From the NCBI GenBank assembly GCA_029204225.1, contig CM055099.1:43958914-44022913 (forward strand): DNA of 64,000 nt. The letters are read 5' to 3'. How positions within the stretch are numbered: position 1 is the stretch's first letter; every line of letters begins with the position of its first letter. The notes below the pieces were generated by a model. It ran no database searches. It was not told where the DNA came from and saw only the letters and a program-made list of their open reading frames with translations. Source of the DNA: Diphasiastrum complanatum. Its lineage: Eukaryota > Streptophyta > Lycopodiopsida > Lycopodiales > Lycopodiaceae. Of this stretch, positions 22,156 to 33,816 are shown piece by piece. The position numbers and the translations under genes are program-made.

Positions 22156-22307
22156 CTCAAGTTGAACCAGAAGTCCATCAAGAACTACTTTTTTGTGCTA
22201 GATTTGAAGAATCTAATGAAGTACTCCATGTCGGAGCAGCTTGGAAAAGTGAGCAAAAAAATATCACCCTACCAATACAGCATAAGCAATTTTCTAAAGA
22301 GTCAGCC

Positions 22308-22640
22308 GTGATAGATGGCGGTTTGGGAGTTAACCTTATTTCTACAAAGTTATGTGCAAAGTGGAGCCTTACAAAGATAAAGCCTGCGACTTTTGCCATT
22401 AAGCTGGCTAATCAACCATGGGAAATGGTTGAGGATATACTTGTCAAGATTGCCGGAGTTCAGTACTTTTATAGTAATGGACTTACCGGAAGCACCAAAT
22501 GTTTACCGAGTCCTACTGGGGCGCCCATGGTTACGAGTTGCACAAGTAGTTCATAACTGGGGTACAAGAAAAATCACTTTTGAAAATCATGAATGAGCAG
22601 TCAAAGTTGATTATGTAACTTGGACTATCAAACCAGTGGT
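22308..22640 (+). pseudogene. Protease of the second Tat-like element
   Basis: The frame opens with MIDGGLGVNLISTKL, the same DGG active-site variant as in the first element (LDGGSDVNIIS). After a frame change near 22460 the second landmark VLLGRPWLRVAQVVHNW is read in the frame 22393-22596. A TGA follows, and homology fades by about 22640. Confidence 0.7.
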
Positions 22641-23279
22641 TTAAAAAGAGGATGATGATTCATCAAAGCCATCCCATACAAGTGACCTTACCGCCTGGCT
22701 TTGTTCGACAAATTGCCTAGATGGTGTCATGAATATCGGTTTCCTTGAAAACACTAGATGTTGCTCTATCAATATGGTCATCTTGTGTTTCATCATGTTT
22801 TGTTTCCTCATTGACAGGCTACACATTGGAGAAATTAATGTGTCTAATGTTGTCCAGGTCGAGAATGTTGGTCCCTTTGTGGACTGTATTTTGAACACAA
22901 ATCAACATTCAATAACATCTTCACACTTTTTAGAAAATTTACTTCCATGGAAGAAGTCATACACGCACAATCTTTTTAATGCCAGTAAACTAGTCTTCAC
23001 ACCCTTTCCCATAGTTGTTCTTTTGCCCTCACTACACTATTTTCTTGAATCTGCATCAACAACTACAATGATTTTGATAGCTATCTTTGAAATTTTTTGA
23101 TTTTCACAAATTGACATGTTGGTTTGCACCAATGGTTGCATTTCTTGTACGAGTGTTGATAGTTGTTGGTGATTCATTTGAAATTCAACACATTGTTCAG
23201 CCTTGATTAGAAGTTCTTTCACAACTTCCATTTGTATTTTCTAGGGCCGAAGGTATTGTTGTTAGCCACCACTTCATCT
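22641..23279. other. No gene recognised
   Basis: The plus frame 22729-23100 is open for 123 codons but has no motif. It is AT-rich and probably junction sequence between the truncated Tat-like element and the minus-strand gene-like segment to the right. Confidence 0.3.
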
Positions 23280-24094
23280 ACTAATATGTTTATGCAAGTG
23301 CAAAGCAAGATGAACTTGCTCTAACAACATGATTATGAAAACCTTGATGTATCATGACCCTGCTAAATTGAGAGTTGCTAGGCATGCAATAATATACATT
23401 TACTGTACATGCTTGTATGCAAACTAGTTTTCTCTTGCAATAAAAACACTCCAAGGTCCCATACACATCAGTGGACGCTCCTAATACTGGTCTACTTCTC
23501 AGCTCGCCAACCAACATTGTCGATTTGGAACACCAGACAATCTGAGTAATCCGCAAAGTCCATTCATCACTCAAAAACACCACCATAGCATGAAGTGCAG
23601 CCAATTCCATTGTATTTTGTAGGAAGCTATTTTACTTTTTGTACCATATTGCATTGCTTTAGTAATTTCCAAGGAAGACTACTGTGAAAAATATTTTGTA
23701 TAATTACATCAATGGTACTATTCTCAATGTTTTTGGTTTCTTTGTCATTTGTATCCTCAATGTCACACAAATCAATAACAACTCTATCTTTGGTATTATT
23801 GATGCCTTGTAAATCACATGAAATTGTATTAGTCACATACATAGATGACAAGGTACAATCTAAAATGTCGTAGCTCAATGAGACAAAACCTTGCATAGGG
23901 TACAATGGGAACAGGTCATCTGGAGTGCTGAGTCGTCACCATTGCAAACAACTCAAGTTTTGTGCATGGACAATCCATGCGTTTTGCCAAGATATTGTTG
24001 TATCCAACATAGTACAACCACTAGAGTTTGTAAGCTCAAGGTCTTCCTCTCCAATACAATGGCAATAGACAACAACGTCTTCCCTTGAAGCCAT
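23280..24094 (-). pseudogene. Gene-like sequence with a His/Cys cluster, possibly Mutator-like transposase N-terminus
   Basis: A coding-like stretch starts at ATG 24094 (MASREDVVVYCHCIG). It has an internal TGA near 23937, continues in frame 23627-23905, and then in another frame at 23290-23610. The last part reads LECFYCKRKLVCIQACT, then VYYCMPSNSQFSRVMIHQGF and HNH. The C-x2-C, later Cys, and HxGxHxH layout recalls the WRKY/FLYWCH-type fingers of MULE transposases, but the match is by eye only. No DDE core or terminal repeats were found. The shift at about 23615 might be an intron rather than damage. Confidence 0.3.
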
Positions 24095-24724
24095 GTTACT
24101 TATATCCAAAAAATAAACACGGTTATAACATTCACTTTGGAATACGTTTTTATTTTAACACACCTTGCAACTTACTGAATTTTTCTCACAAACCATACCA
24201 TAGTGGTACCACCTCTCTTGATCTTTCTCCCTAGCATGTTGATCTTTAGGCTTGCACTTCCTTCACATTAGGAGAGTTTTGAGTTCCAAAAGGGCCTCAT
24301 AAGAATTCATGCAAAGATCCTTTTTGTATAATTAAAATATTATAACACTATTTTCACCTAATACATTTGACTTGCCATAACTTTTACTTGTAGCTCAAAA
24401 GTATGTCATCTATAATATCATTCGAAAGCGCACCAAGCTTTGCTAAAACCGGACTCACCACTAAAAAGTTATGCCATTTTTAATGTGGACTCAAAAAGTT
24501 ACGTTACATAGAAGCCTGATATCAGTATTTTTATTGGTCCACATTGCAACGCAAATGAGAAAATAAATAAAGAAGCATCTTTTACAAAGGCCCTTTTTAG
24601 GCCCATATTTTCTCTAATGATTAATTATCATCATTTACAATAATTGATGTTTTATATCAAAGTAATCTAAATATTTTTGGAATTTATTTTATTTTATTTT
24701 AGTAATAACTCTAGTAAGAATTAA
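24095..24724. other. AT-rich intergenic DNA
   Basis: No ORF, repeat or LTR feature was recognised. Confidence 0.4.
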
Positions 24725-25225
24725 GTTTGAGTGTGTCAATACGATTAGCATCTAGTTCTCGTATGTAGAGGGCAAGCTTGAAAGCAATGTCATGATTGTG
24801 TTTTGATCGATCTGACAGCTGCCATCTGTTGCAAGAGATTCTTAAACAGGTTAACGTGATTTTGAAGTGAATCACCATTCGACATCTTGAGTGTGAAGAA
24901 TTTTCTTCTAAGATGCAACTTGGAAGTCACGTCCCTCACATCATATAGTGAGCTCAGGATGTCATACTTCTTTTGAAGTTTGAGCTTTAGATATGTGGCC
25001 AATCTAAGTGTCTGATATATTGAGAAGAATAAGCGCAAAAGCTTTACCAGGTTTCGATTTCCACTTTGAGACGGTTGTGACACCTTCAAGCTTCACTTCG
25101 ATACCTATGACAATGTCCCACAACTCGTTGGCGATTAGCAAGGTCTTCATCTTAAATTTTCACAAATAGTAATTGGATCCATTCAGCTTGTCTCCGATGA
25201 GACCGACTTTACTTTGAGAATCCAT
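24725..25225 (-). pseudogene. Second copia gag fragment
   Basis: ATG at 25225 opens MDSQSKVGLIGDKLNGSNYY, followed by a stop (TGA) at the conserved Trp position, then KFKMKTLLIANELWDIVIG. The remainder is the 99-codon frame 24790-25089 (KLKLQKKYDILSSLYDV, then LHLRRKFFTLKMSNGDSLQN), the UBN2-type copia Gag helix region. A frame change near 25040 separates the parts. Nothing downstream (to the left) resembles copia pol. Confidence 0.75.
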
Positions 25226-25382
25226 TTGGAAATTTAGTTTGTCGATAAATTGATGACTTTAAGAATGATGTCATGCTACAATTGAAAATCAATCAATATG
25301 ATACTGAAATTTGATGCCACAAGTTGAAGATTAAGAGCAAGTGCGCTCTGATTTGATACTATGAAAAGTATCTAATGATATA

Positions 25383-25460
25383 GCTCTTGATACCATGAAA
25401 GGTATCTAATAGTAGTAGAGCTCCCTGAAGACGTGTTTCTCACAAAGTACATGCCACCTT
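25383..25460 (-). other. Primer-binding site and LTR edge of the copia gag fragment
   Basis: On the minus strand TGGTATCAAGAGC (25395-25383) is one base off the initiator-Met primer site. The LTR end (TTTCA) lies directly to its right in plus coordinates. A degenerate second copy of the junction occurs at about 25345-25365 (TATCAAATCAGAGC), so the LTR-PBS junction seems duplicated. The LTR outer edge is not defined. Confidence 0.5.
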
Positions 25461-26465
25461 GTAGCTTTTCATTGACATCTAGCTTCATCAAATTGCTTAT
25501 AATAGCCAAATCTTACTGATTAATGAGCCACACAATCATAATTAAGAGAAGTAACTTACAATACCGATCCTGCCCACTTATTCCACATGTGGTTCTACCT
25601 GTATTCTCCCCATCCATATCAAATGGAATCTCAAAACAATCACCACATGTTTCCTCCTGAGAATACCCAATAGATACTCACCCAATATCACCTCCAAGTC
25701 TCTCACCAATGGTGTGCGCTGATATCACAGACATCCATGAATATAACTACAGACATCCGTGGCTCCTTGAAATACAAACAAGGAAAGATTGTGTGTGCTT
25801 CAAAAGCTCTCCCCTCAAGAATCTGGAAGGAAGTATGGGGCCTAATAGGGAGCTCGGTACCTTGCAAGAAGTTTTTGCTTAAGTTGCACTAGACAGTCAA
25901 TGAGATGCATGCTTGCTATGGATCAATTACATACTAGTTAAAATAAAGCAAAATAAAAGTGTGCATGCAAGTCACTTTTTTTTTCCATTTATCAAATATC
26001 GTCTACTATTTTCCATTCATGCATGATCACATACATGTAGGGTAGTTGGGCCTTTAATCATGGTCCAAACTTGAAAAGTTGAGGCCACCACCATGGTTTG
26101 TCCTTTAACATTGACTTTCTTCCAAAATCCATTGACCAACTCAACACATAGTAATGCCTTTGCAAGGCAAGGCCAAAAAATCCTTGGTGCACAAGAGACA
26201 AAAAACAAGCTTCCACAGTTGTTCGATCAAGCCAATAACACTCTGTGTTATCCTTCAAAAGGTTCTACTAGAGCGATGGGAAATTCAAGTGGGCCACAAC
26301 ATGCTTGGGCATCTGTCCTAATAGAGAGGTGGTAGCATCTATTTTCAAACTGTATTTGCCCTTGATAACTCCATGAAAGCCCGACTCACCAGCGCTAGTC
26401 TTCACACATCTAGGGGCCTCATATGCGACAATATGCTCACTAAACAATCCTCTAAAAACTCCCCC
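25461..26465. other. No gene recognised
   Basis: Possibly LTR of the copia fragment on its left part. ORFs are short and without motifs. The last bases, CCCCC at 26461-26465, are the target duplication of the next element. Confidence 0.35.
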
Positions 26466-26889
26466 TGTTATGTCCATGGCCAGTAAGTAGGATTTAGTAT
26501 ACTCCTAGTCTTGGATACACGGTACTCCAGTAAATCAAGCTATTAGTTATGCCATGTCATACTGGATGTGACCCGACAGTAACTAATATCCTTGTGAGGC
26601 CCAAAACACACTAAATGGAGTTCAGACAAAGTATGAGACAGTGTATGCATGTGTAGAGTTATCAATAGCAATTATATGAATAGGTGGTCCATGCTTAGGA
26701 CTCTATTCTAGGTGAATCTATGTATAAGGAACTTAGGGCTATGCATGTATGTGCCCAGGTTGCTTTGGCTGTTGGGGGTGAAGCTTCTAGAGTTGATTGG
26801 TTGCTTCTACTTGGTTGGGAGGTTGTTCCATAGTGTGTTTTCCATTGTGTTTTATCTTGTAAGCAGGATCTTAGGGAGCTTCCCTTATA
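26466..26889 (+). repeat. 5' LTR, promoter segment deleted
   Basis: 424 bp, starting TGTTATGTCC and ending CCCTTATA. Compared with the 3' LTR it lacks about 95 bp that contain the TATA box. The gap lies between two TTGGCT copies, of which one is left, so the loss probably occurred by recombination at this short repeat. A 12-bp insertion (CCATTGTGTTTT) near 26845 repeats its neighbour. Confidence 0.88.
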
Positions 26890-26890
26890 G

Positions 26891-26906
26891 TGGTATCAGA
26901 GCAAGG
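26891..26906 (+). other. Primer-binding site, initiator tRNA-Met
   Basis: TGGTATCAGAGCAAGG starts two bases after the LTR. The first 12 bases are the classical plant Met primer site. Confidence 0.9.
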
Positions 26907-29900
26907 CTTACAAAGATTGGAGAACATGGAGAAGGGCTACCTTTCGTCGAAATTTTGGATTGGATCCATGGAAATTCTCTTCCAAGGTGGATAGCAAGTG
27001 TGCAAGTGGATCTACTATCCTAGTTTCAATTTGCATGATGCTAAGGTCCATTACTCTTGGGATTCTTTGTGGTTTTATGGGGAATTCTCCTTGAAGGCCA
27101 ATTTGTGATGCTTTTTTGGAGCTTTTTCATGTGTGGATCAAATCTTTGGTAGATCTGAATTTTCTAGCAAATGATGAAATTAATGATGCATGTCGGTTCT
27201 CTCCAATGATTTATGATTCTAGGCTATGTTTTGGTCAAAATTGCTTGGTTTTTCATGCTTTTTGGCACAAAATAGATAGTAAGAACCAAAATCCAGCAAG
27301 ATCAAATCAGTTAGATGGTTTTAATTCTGTAAATTGGTTTGCATGTGTTAGAGAAAGAGTTGTATGTCATGAATTTCCACTTTATGGTGATGAAAAAACC
27401 AGAAAATAGCCAAAAATCATCATTTTTGCTTGTTCGAGTGGTTGCAAAACACCATGACGAGCTTGTAAAGTGGTGGAACAAATCTTTTGAAGTTCTCCCT
27501 AAAGTTAGAACCAAGAATCCCAGCAATTGAACTTGTAGGAAGTCAGAAAAGTTCAAAAAATGACCATTTTTGGTGATTTTTGGGGGATGGATCTCTACAA
27601 ATCCATAAGGAGATCATTCTAGAACTAATTACAGCATGATTAACATTCCTTTTACCTTCCCAGCAAGCTATCAGACCTGTGAATTGATGGTCGGTGGCTT
27701 ATGCACCATCTCCATCAAGTTTGAAGCTATTTTGACTTTTACAAATCAAGAAATCTTCGTTCTCAGCCGTATCTTAGGATCCGTATGAATGCTTCATGGA
27801 AATCTAATAGGCTGTTTAAGACTGTTGATAACATCAAATTTGGGCTAGAATGAGTGTTTGCACGTTTTTGCATGATTTCTTCTTGTGGAAGTGCGCCCGA
27901 GTATTGATTTTCTGACACTCTGATCTCGCACGTGTGACGCCTAGGTGGCAGGCTGACATGGCAAGCATCTTGTTCACTTGGTCTCCCTCTGTATTGAGCT
28001 TTACAGCACCCAATTTGGTGTCATGTAGCCAAAGTTATGATTATCTGAAGTTTTGCAGTTTTGTGAGTAAAATTTGCAAAATTTTGAATTGTTCTGATTG
28101 CATGCCAGTCATTTGCCTAATTTGTAGTACTGTGTTTGCATGGATTAGTTGCATGCTGATTCTTAAAGTGTTTCTGACATGCATGAGGGATTTACAATTG
28201 ATTTGAGTGGTCATATGCATGTGCTCTGTCAGTTGGGTCACAAATCAGTGTTAATGGCTGGCAAATTCCGTGAAACTGAAGTTTACATAAAAAATTCTGT
28301 AATGACATTTATGACTGATATAGTGTGCTTTGCATGCCACTTTGACATTGGGTTAGTAATATTAGGAATCGGACAATGTTTCGATATTTCTGACTTCGAT
28401 TGTCTTTTGTACTAACAATATTTTCACCAGAATTTTTGAATTACGTAAAATAAAGCAAAATTTGAGTTTTTCAAAAAAAATCAAAATTTTGGTCATTATT
28501 TCGTTATCTATGGAATCAGTTTAGATTCGTGAATTGATTAAACTGAGTTTATCAATCAAAATCGGTCACAATGTTTTTACTAAGTCTAAATTATAACCCG
28601 GTGATAGATAAGTTAAAATTGACAGAAGGAACCGCAATGAATTGCCGACAATTTTTACTGTGTGTTTTTTTTTAAAACTTTTGGAGTTGGGAATGCCCAG
28701 ATTGAAAGTTAAAATTTGAATTTTTTTCTCTTTTTGTTGAATTTTAAATTGGTTAAAATTTGAATTCAGTTACTTGTCTAATAGTTTTCTAATTGATGTT
28801 GATCGATAGAAATCAGTCAAGTGAACGTTTGTGCAAGATACTCGTTAAATTTGTATTAAAATCGTCAAACAATATGAAATGACCAGATTGGATGAGTAGC
28901 AATAGTATTCTTTTGGGATAAAATTCTATTTGGAGATCTGTTGGTTGCATAGCTTTCGGAAGAGAACCAACTAGGGTATAGAAATGATTGGATTTGGATC
29001 TGAAAGGAATTTTGGATAGCTTCAAAGTAAGATGTCTAATTGGAACTTTTTGAATATGAGGAATTCTCTAGGGATTGTGACAATATGGAACTGGAACATG
29101 TTTGGAATTTGAATCATCATCTATAAGTAGTATAGTAAAAGGTCAAAGCTTACTAATTCCATTTTTGATTGGAATAGAAGTAAGTTTGCAGAATTTAAGT
29201 CTGAGAGTTCTATATTGGATCAACCTAATTTTAGTTTAAGTACTAGGATCATAGAGGGGTTAATCAGTGGGAGAAATTATGTAATTAGAGGTAAGTGGGA
29301 TTGGAAAACTACTGAGAGTGAATTTTATTCGTCTCAGAGATTTTTCAGATATGTTATTTACTCATGAGGAATAGAAAATATTTTGTAGCTGAGTTACAAG
29401 ATCTCAGTGAGATATGTGAGTAACATGTGTGGGTTCTGGAGGAATCTACCAGATAAAAATGTGTTTATGTACTGAGTCATAGTGAGATTATTCACATATG
29501 TGTACGATTAATCTTGTATGAATCTACTGTGTATTCTTGCAGAGTTAACAAATCTTTGTATAGAAGATTTATGGATTAACTTATAAATGATTTGGGTAAG
29601 AATCTAAATGTGGTGTTATACTAGTATAATTGAATTCTTCACCTAGACATTTCAGATTTCTGAATCATTGGCAATTAACTTGAGTAGTTGATTACTCCAG
29701 GATGAAGTTAATTGGTAAAACGATTAGTGTGATGTGGATTCACCGGGAACTGATGGTTTTTGAACTATATTGCTTGTAAGACGCATGATTAGTGAATCAT
29801 TTGGGTTCATCAGTTGAAATTATGTGCATTGGATATACATTATTCTTGGTATAGAGTATTCCTTAGTTAAAGAATAGACTCAGCTCATTAGTGATTGTAT

Positions 29901-31121
29901 CCCAGAGAGCTCAAATGGATAACAAATCATAATGAATCCAAGAATAACAACTGAATTGATATTCAGTAGGACTTTGGATATCTAGATGTGATTCTGGATT
30001 GTAATCTAAAGTTTTTGTGGTTGAAGATGATTGTCATTTTGGTATGTGTTCAACCAGTTGTTTATAGAACTTGAATCTTACACTTCAGTTAAAGAATCAT
30101 GTTTTGGAAGTATTCCTAAATCTAATATTTTCTTAATGGGAAGATTTTTGAAATGACTCTTACTTTTCCAAAGTTATGTTAGACATATACTCCAGTATCC
30201 TATAAATGATTAAGTATGATTTGGATTTCAGGAAATTATGATTGATGAATCATATGAATCTAAATATAAATAGATACTTAATTATTGTCAGAGGATTATA
30301 AGAAATAGTAATGATTCTTAAGTGTGATGATTAATTCTTGATCTATTATTTAAGTAAGAATTCAGATTAGGTGTTTTGAATCTCTCTACTCTAGTATTTT
30401 ATTTGAGAACCTATGGATCTCACAGATCACAAGATAAGTATTCTATTTGTGGAGAATTTAATTTATCTAGTGGATGTTATTCTGCTATAGTTTATGGTCT
30501 GTAAATACTTGAATACAGTTCTTCATTTGATTGGATCTACAGTTATCTTAGGAGACAAACAAGTCTATTAAGATGAATGAATGTTATTTTCTTGCATTTG
30601 GTGCTAGAAACATGAGCATTTAACTCAAAAGAGTATCTGGGATACTCAGAGTTGAGTTTTAATCATTCTATATCTTAATGATTCTCCTAGAGATTCTAAT
30701 TGTATAAATTATCATATCTTAGAATTTGGATTCTAAGGGTATTTGTACTTGAAAGCTAATGAATTATCTGTCAAAATTGTGAGTAGTTTCAGATTGTAAT
30801 CATAATTACTTTATTATTTATTTAACTTTAATCTCTTAAGTTAGGTTATTTCACCCAGTGTTTCATGTAAGTGCTTTACATGAAGGTGACGGTTCTAACT
30901 TGTGATGAATGTAACCCAGATGGAAAATTTAAAGTTTAGTGTACTTTTCAAACCTGAGTTGTACTCAAGAGCAGAGGTAATGATTTGAAATAGGGTTATT
31001 TCTGAGTACTTGCTTGATATGAAAGTCAGACTAAGGATAATGATTTTTTCGGTTAATATTGAAAGTTAAAGGAACTGTAATTCTTACCTGTTTAGAGAGC
31101 TTCTAAGGATAGAAGCAGTTT
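26907..31121 (+). other. Non-coding interior of the non-autonomous LTR element
   Basis: The longest frames are about 100 codons and lack motifs. The first 700 bp are slightly richer in G and may descend from a gag leader. 28.4-31.1 kb is AT-rich with a recurrent word GAATCT/AGATTC. No nested element with clear ends was found. Confidence 0.6.
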
Positions 31122-31134
31122 AAGGAGGGGAGAA
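31122..31134 (+). other. Polypurine tract
   Basis: AAGGAGGGGAGAA lies immediately before the TG of the 3' LTR and would prime plus-strand synthesis. Confidence 0.85.
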
Positions 31135-31646
31135 TGTTATGTCCATGGCCAGTAAGTAGGATTCAGTATACTCCTAGTCTTGGATACACGCGGTACTCTA
31201 GTAAATCAAGCTATTAGTTATGCCACGTCATATTGGATGTGACCCGAAAGTAACTAATATCCTTGTGAGGCCCAGAACACAATAAATGGAGTTTAGACAA
31301 GGTATGAGACAGTGTATGCATGTGTAGAGTTATATCAATAGCAATTCTATGAATAGGTAGTCCATGCTTAGGACTCTATTCTAGGTGAATCTATGTATGG
31401 GGAACTAAGGGCTATGCATGGCTATGTGCCCAGGTTGCTTTTGGCTCTATATATTGAGGCCAAACTCGCCCTATTCCTCATTGTGATCATTGATTCATTG
31501 CCAAGGTTTCACTCTACATTCATGCTTCTTATCCCTTGGCTTGGGGGTGAAGCTTCTAGAGTTGATTGGTTGCTTTTACTTGGTTGGGTGGTTGCTCCAT
31601 AGTGTGTTTTATCTTGTAAGCAGGATCTTAGGGAGCTTCCCTTATA
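31135..31646 (+). repeat. 3' LTR, full-length, with TATA box
   Basis: 512 bp, TGTTATGTCC to CCCTTATA, followed by CCCCC. It retains the promoter block that the 5' copy has lost: TATATATTG at 31448-31456. Confidence 0.88.
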
Positions 31647-31679
31647 CCCCCAACCAAGATCAATCTTCCAATTTATGCT

Positions 31680-31707
31680 ATTCTCTCTCTCTCTCTCTCT
31701 CTCATCA
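31680..31707. repeat. Short (TC)n microsatellite
   Basis: About 13 TC units beside the right end of the non-autonomous element. Confidence 0.85.
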
Positions 31708-31782
31708 TTATGCTCTTTGCTTTGCCCCAAACTCATCTCCCTATCTCTCTAAAGTTAGAAATAGTAAGCTCAAGAAATGTAA

Positions 31783-32115
31783 TGTTTTAGTTTGGTAGGT
31801 AGGCTATAGCTAGGAAGTCAGCCCGGGGCTTGTCCCGGGCTGATAACGAGAGTTTACCTATATATAGGCTAAAATGCCATGTAGAGGCCAATAGTGAAAT
31901 CATGCATTTATTAGTTCTATGCCACGTGGCGTCTCCATGCAAGGGGGACCTTTGCTTGTTTTCTTTGTAATAAACGTGCTTTTGATTTGTGAGCTCCTCC
32001 ATCACTTTGTTACTTGTGGATGTTGTTTATGGTTTCGATGGTGGGCAATCAGTTGGTGATTGAATCTTTGATATGCACTCTCCACTAGATCCAAATTTTC
32101 GCATAGAATGTTAAC
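31783..32115 (+). mobile_element. Probable LTR of another retrotransposon
   Basis: The sequence contains a TATA box (CCTATATATAGG, about 31856) and an AATAAA-like site (about 31970), and ends directly before a Met primer site at 32117. The left border at 31783 (TGTTTTAG) is a guess. No partner LTR or pol was found downstream; the part after 32.14 kb has no coding signal. Confidence 0.45.
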
Positions 32116-32116
32116 T

Positions 32117-32135
32117 TGGTATCAGAGCTTCAGGC
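32117..32135 (+). other. Primer-binding site, initiator tRNA-Met
   Basis: TGGTATCAGAGCTTCAGGC. The first 12 bases match the plant initiator-Met primer site, and the following CTTCAGG is typical of copia elements. Confidence 0.65.
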
Positions 32136-33816
32136 TGTGGAGAAACGTGCACTATCGAAGCCCTTGGAAGAGCGATTCCTTCGACGATAGCATAAGAATT
32201 TGAAGGGCAAGGGCAAAGGCACTCTTCTTTTCTTTAAAGATCTTCATTGGGAAATTCGATGAAAGGGCCCTGCATGTGCAATTCATTTTGAAGGGAAGAG
32301 TTTCTTCAGATGAAAAAACAGTTCAATTATGAACTATTTTCCTAAAGTCCACTTGGAGATGTATATCTTTGGTTAGGAAGGGGCTTTTGGGGTCAAATGA
32401 GGGCCAAATTGGAACTTGTAAAAGCCTGCACAAAGTTGACGGACAGAGTGACGACATCGTCAGCGAGAAATGCATTTTGACGCATTCCTGACACCATTCT
32501 ATGGAGCGGAAGATAAGTGACTTAATGAGGTAAGATTTTCGCTATTTGGTGACCGGAGTGCCAAATTAAGCGTTGTAAGTCTGCGTGACAAGTTTAGGAA
32601 AAGGCATGAGCCTATAGTAAGATGCTCTAGAGAAGTTCCCAAGTGTTTTTGCTTAATCACAATATATTGTGAGAGAGAGCGGAAAGGGCGGAATTGCATT
32701 GGAGTTTAGATGCAAATGGGCTGAATGGATCCTCATACTTCTCAACCTACACTTTCCATCCTCGTACTTCTAAACCTACACTTTTTTCATGTTACAATAA
32801 CATGCCATCAACTTCTACCAAAGGTTTGCAACTTGGCCATTCATAGGTTGCTTTTGTCGAGTCACGGGAGTGGTGAGAGAGAGATAGAGGCACACTATAT
32901 TTGGTTGCATTGCTTTCCTCCCAACCACTACCAGACATAGTAGAAGGCAACAATTTGAGGGAACCGAACAAAATGAAGGTGAGCAACAACCGTCGCTCGA
33001 AAATCAGCTCGTCGCTCGGATGTTTTGGCTCGGAGAAGAGTAAACCCTTCACTTGCATGGGGGCAAAACTTCCCTTTTTGGTTACAATGATTAACATGTG
33101 AAGGTGTGGTGGGTCCATGCTCCTCACCCAAACTAGTGCATGCACATAATTTTCCTTCACGATTTCTCCGCATTGCTTGCTGCCTGGCGCTCCTCCCTCT
33201 CTTTGCGGCTCTCTTCGGCAAAATTCTCCTCTGACAGGTATAATTATATACCTTGCTTCGATAGCCTTTTCAGCAAGCGGATCATCAAACGTTTGTGGCT
33301 AACACTCTCAGATAAGAAGCTGAATTTGAGCTTTCTTTTTGGGCTTGAACCTTTGTTTTCATGTTTGCTCGTTTCTGTCCTGCATTGTCATGGCTATTGT
33401 TACATTTATGAAGATCTAGTTTCATCTTTTCGGAATCAAGATGTTCATCGATTGATGTTCTACTACGGATCTGATTTTCTTTGACCGAAGATATCTTACC
33501 TTCAATAAGTTGCAGCGCCCATTGCACTCAATTATTAGAAGAGACATGCTTTTTGAAACTTTAGAATGAATAATTTGCCGGATAAGCATGAACTGCCTGT
33601 TGATGCAATTAATTTGCTCAGGTCGACGTCGTTTGTTCTCACCTTTCCACATTCCAGTTTGATATGCCTTTCCAATCCATGCATGAGTGAGGGTCTTAGG
33701 TTTTTCTATTGTGAAGCATTTTGTGTTCTCATATGTGATCTACTTGCGATTAAAAATTTGGCTAGTTTGGTTGATTGAACTTTTTCCTCAGTGGCTAGAG
33801 TTGAATGCATGATGGC
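32136..33816. other. No gene recognised
   Basis: The left part may be leader sequence of the LTR element that ends at 32115. 33150-33240 is CT-rich, ends CTGACAG before GTATAAT, and could be a 5' UTR exon with a donor site, but no coding partner was found. Confidence 0.3.

Larger units (their letters stand above)
18264..22640 (+). mobile_element. Second Tat-like Ty3 element, truncated after protease
   Basis: Leader, gag with paired zinc knuckles and protease are homologous to the minus-strand element at 6.6-9.1 kb (shared DDAIREEDE, the knuckle pair, LLGRPWL). No RT, RNase H or integrase follows. Several stops and shifts are present. It is an older, deleted copy or a non-autonomous derivative. 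Confidence 0.75.
26466..31646 (+). mobile_element. Non-autonomous LTR retrotransposon without coding capacity
   Basis: Two LTRs (26466-26889 and 31135-31646) in direct orientation flank 4.2 kb. The element has a Met-type primer site directly inside the left LTR, a polypurine tract directly before the right LTR, and the 5-bp duplication CCCCC on both sides (26461-26465, 31647-31651). The inside has no gag, protease, RT or integrase signature in any frame and becomes strongly AT-rich after 28.4 kb. This fits a LARD-like derivative that depends on enzymes of another element. By hand count the LTRs differ by about 17 substitutions over some 400 aligned bases plus several indels, so it is older than the chromovirus. 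Confidence 0.88.

Noticed and set aside
33140-33484. Possible host gene first exon
   Set aside because: The CT-rich sequence and donor-like CAG/GTATAA look like a 5' UTR, but no coding exon could be connected.
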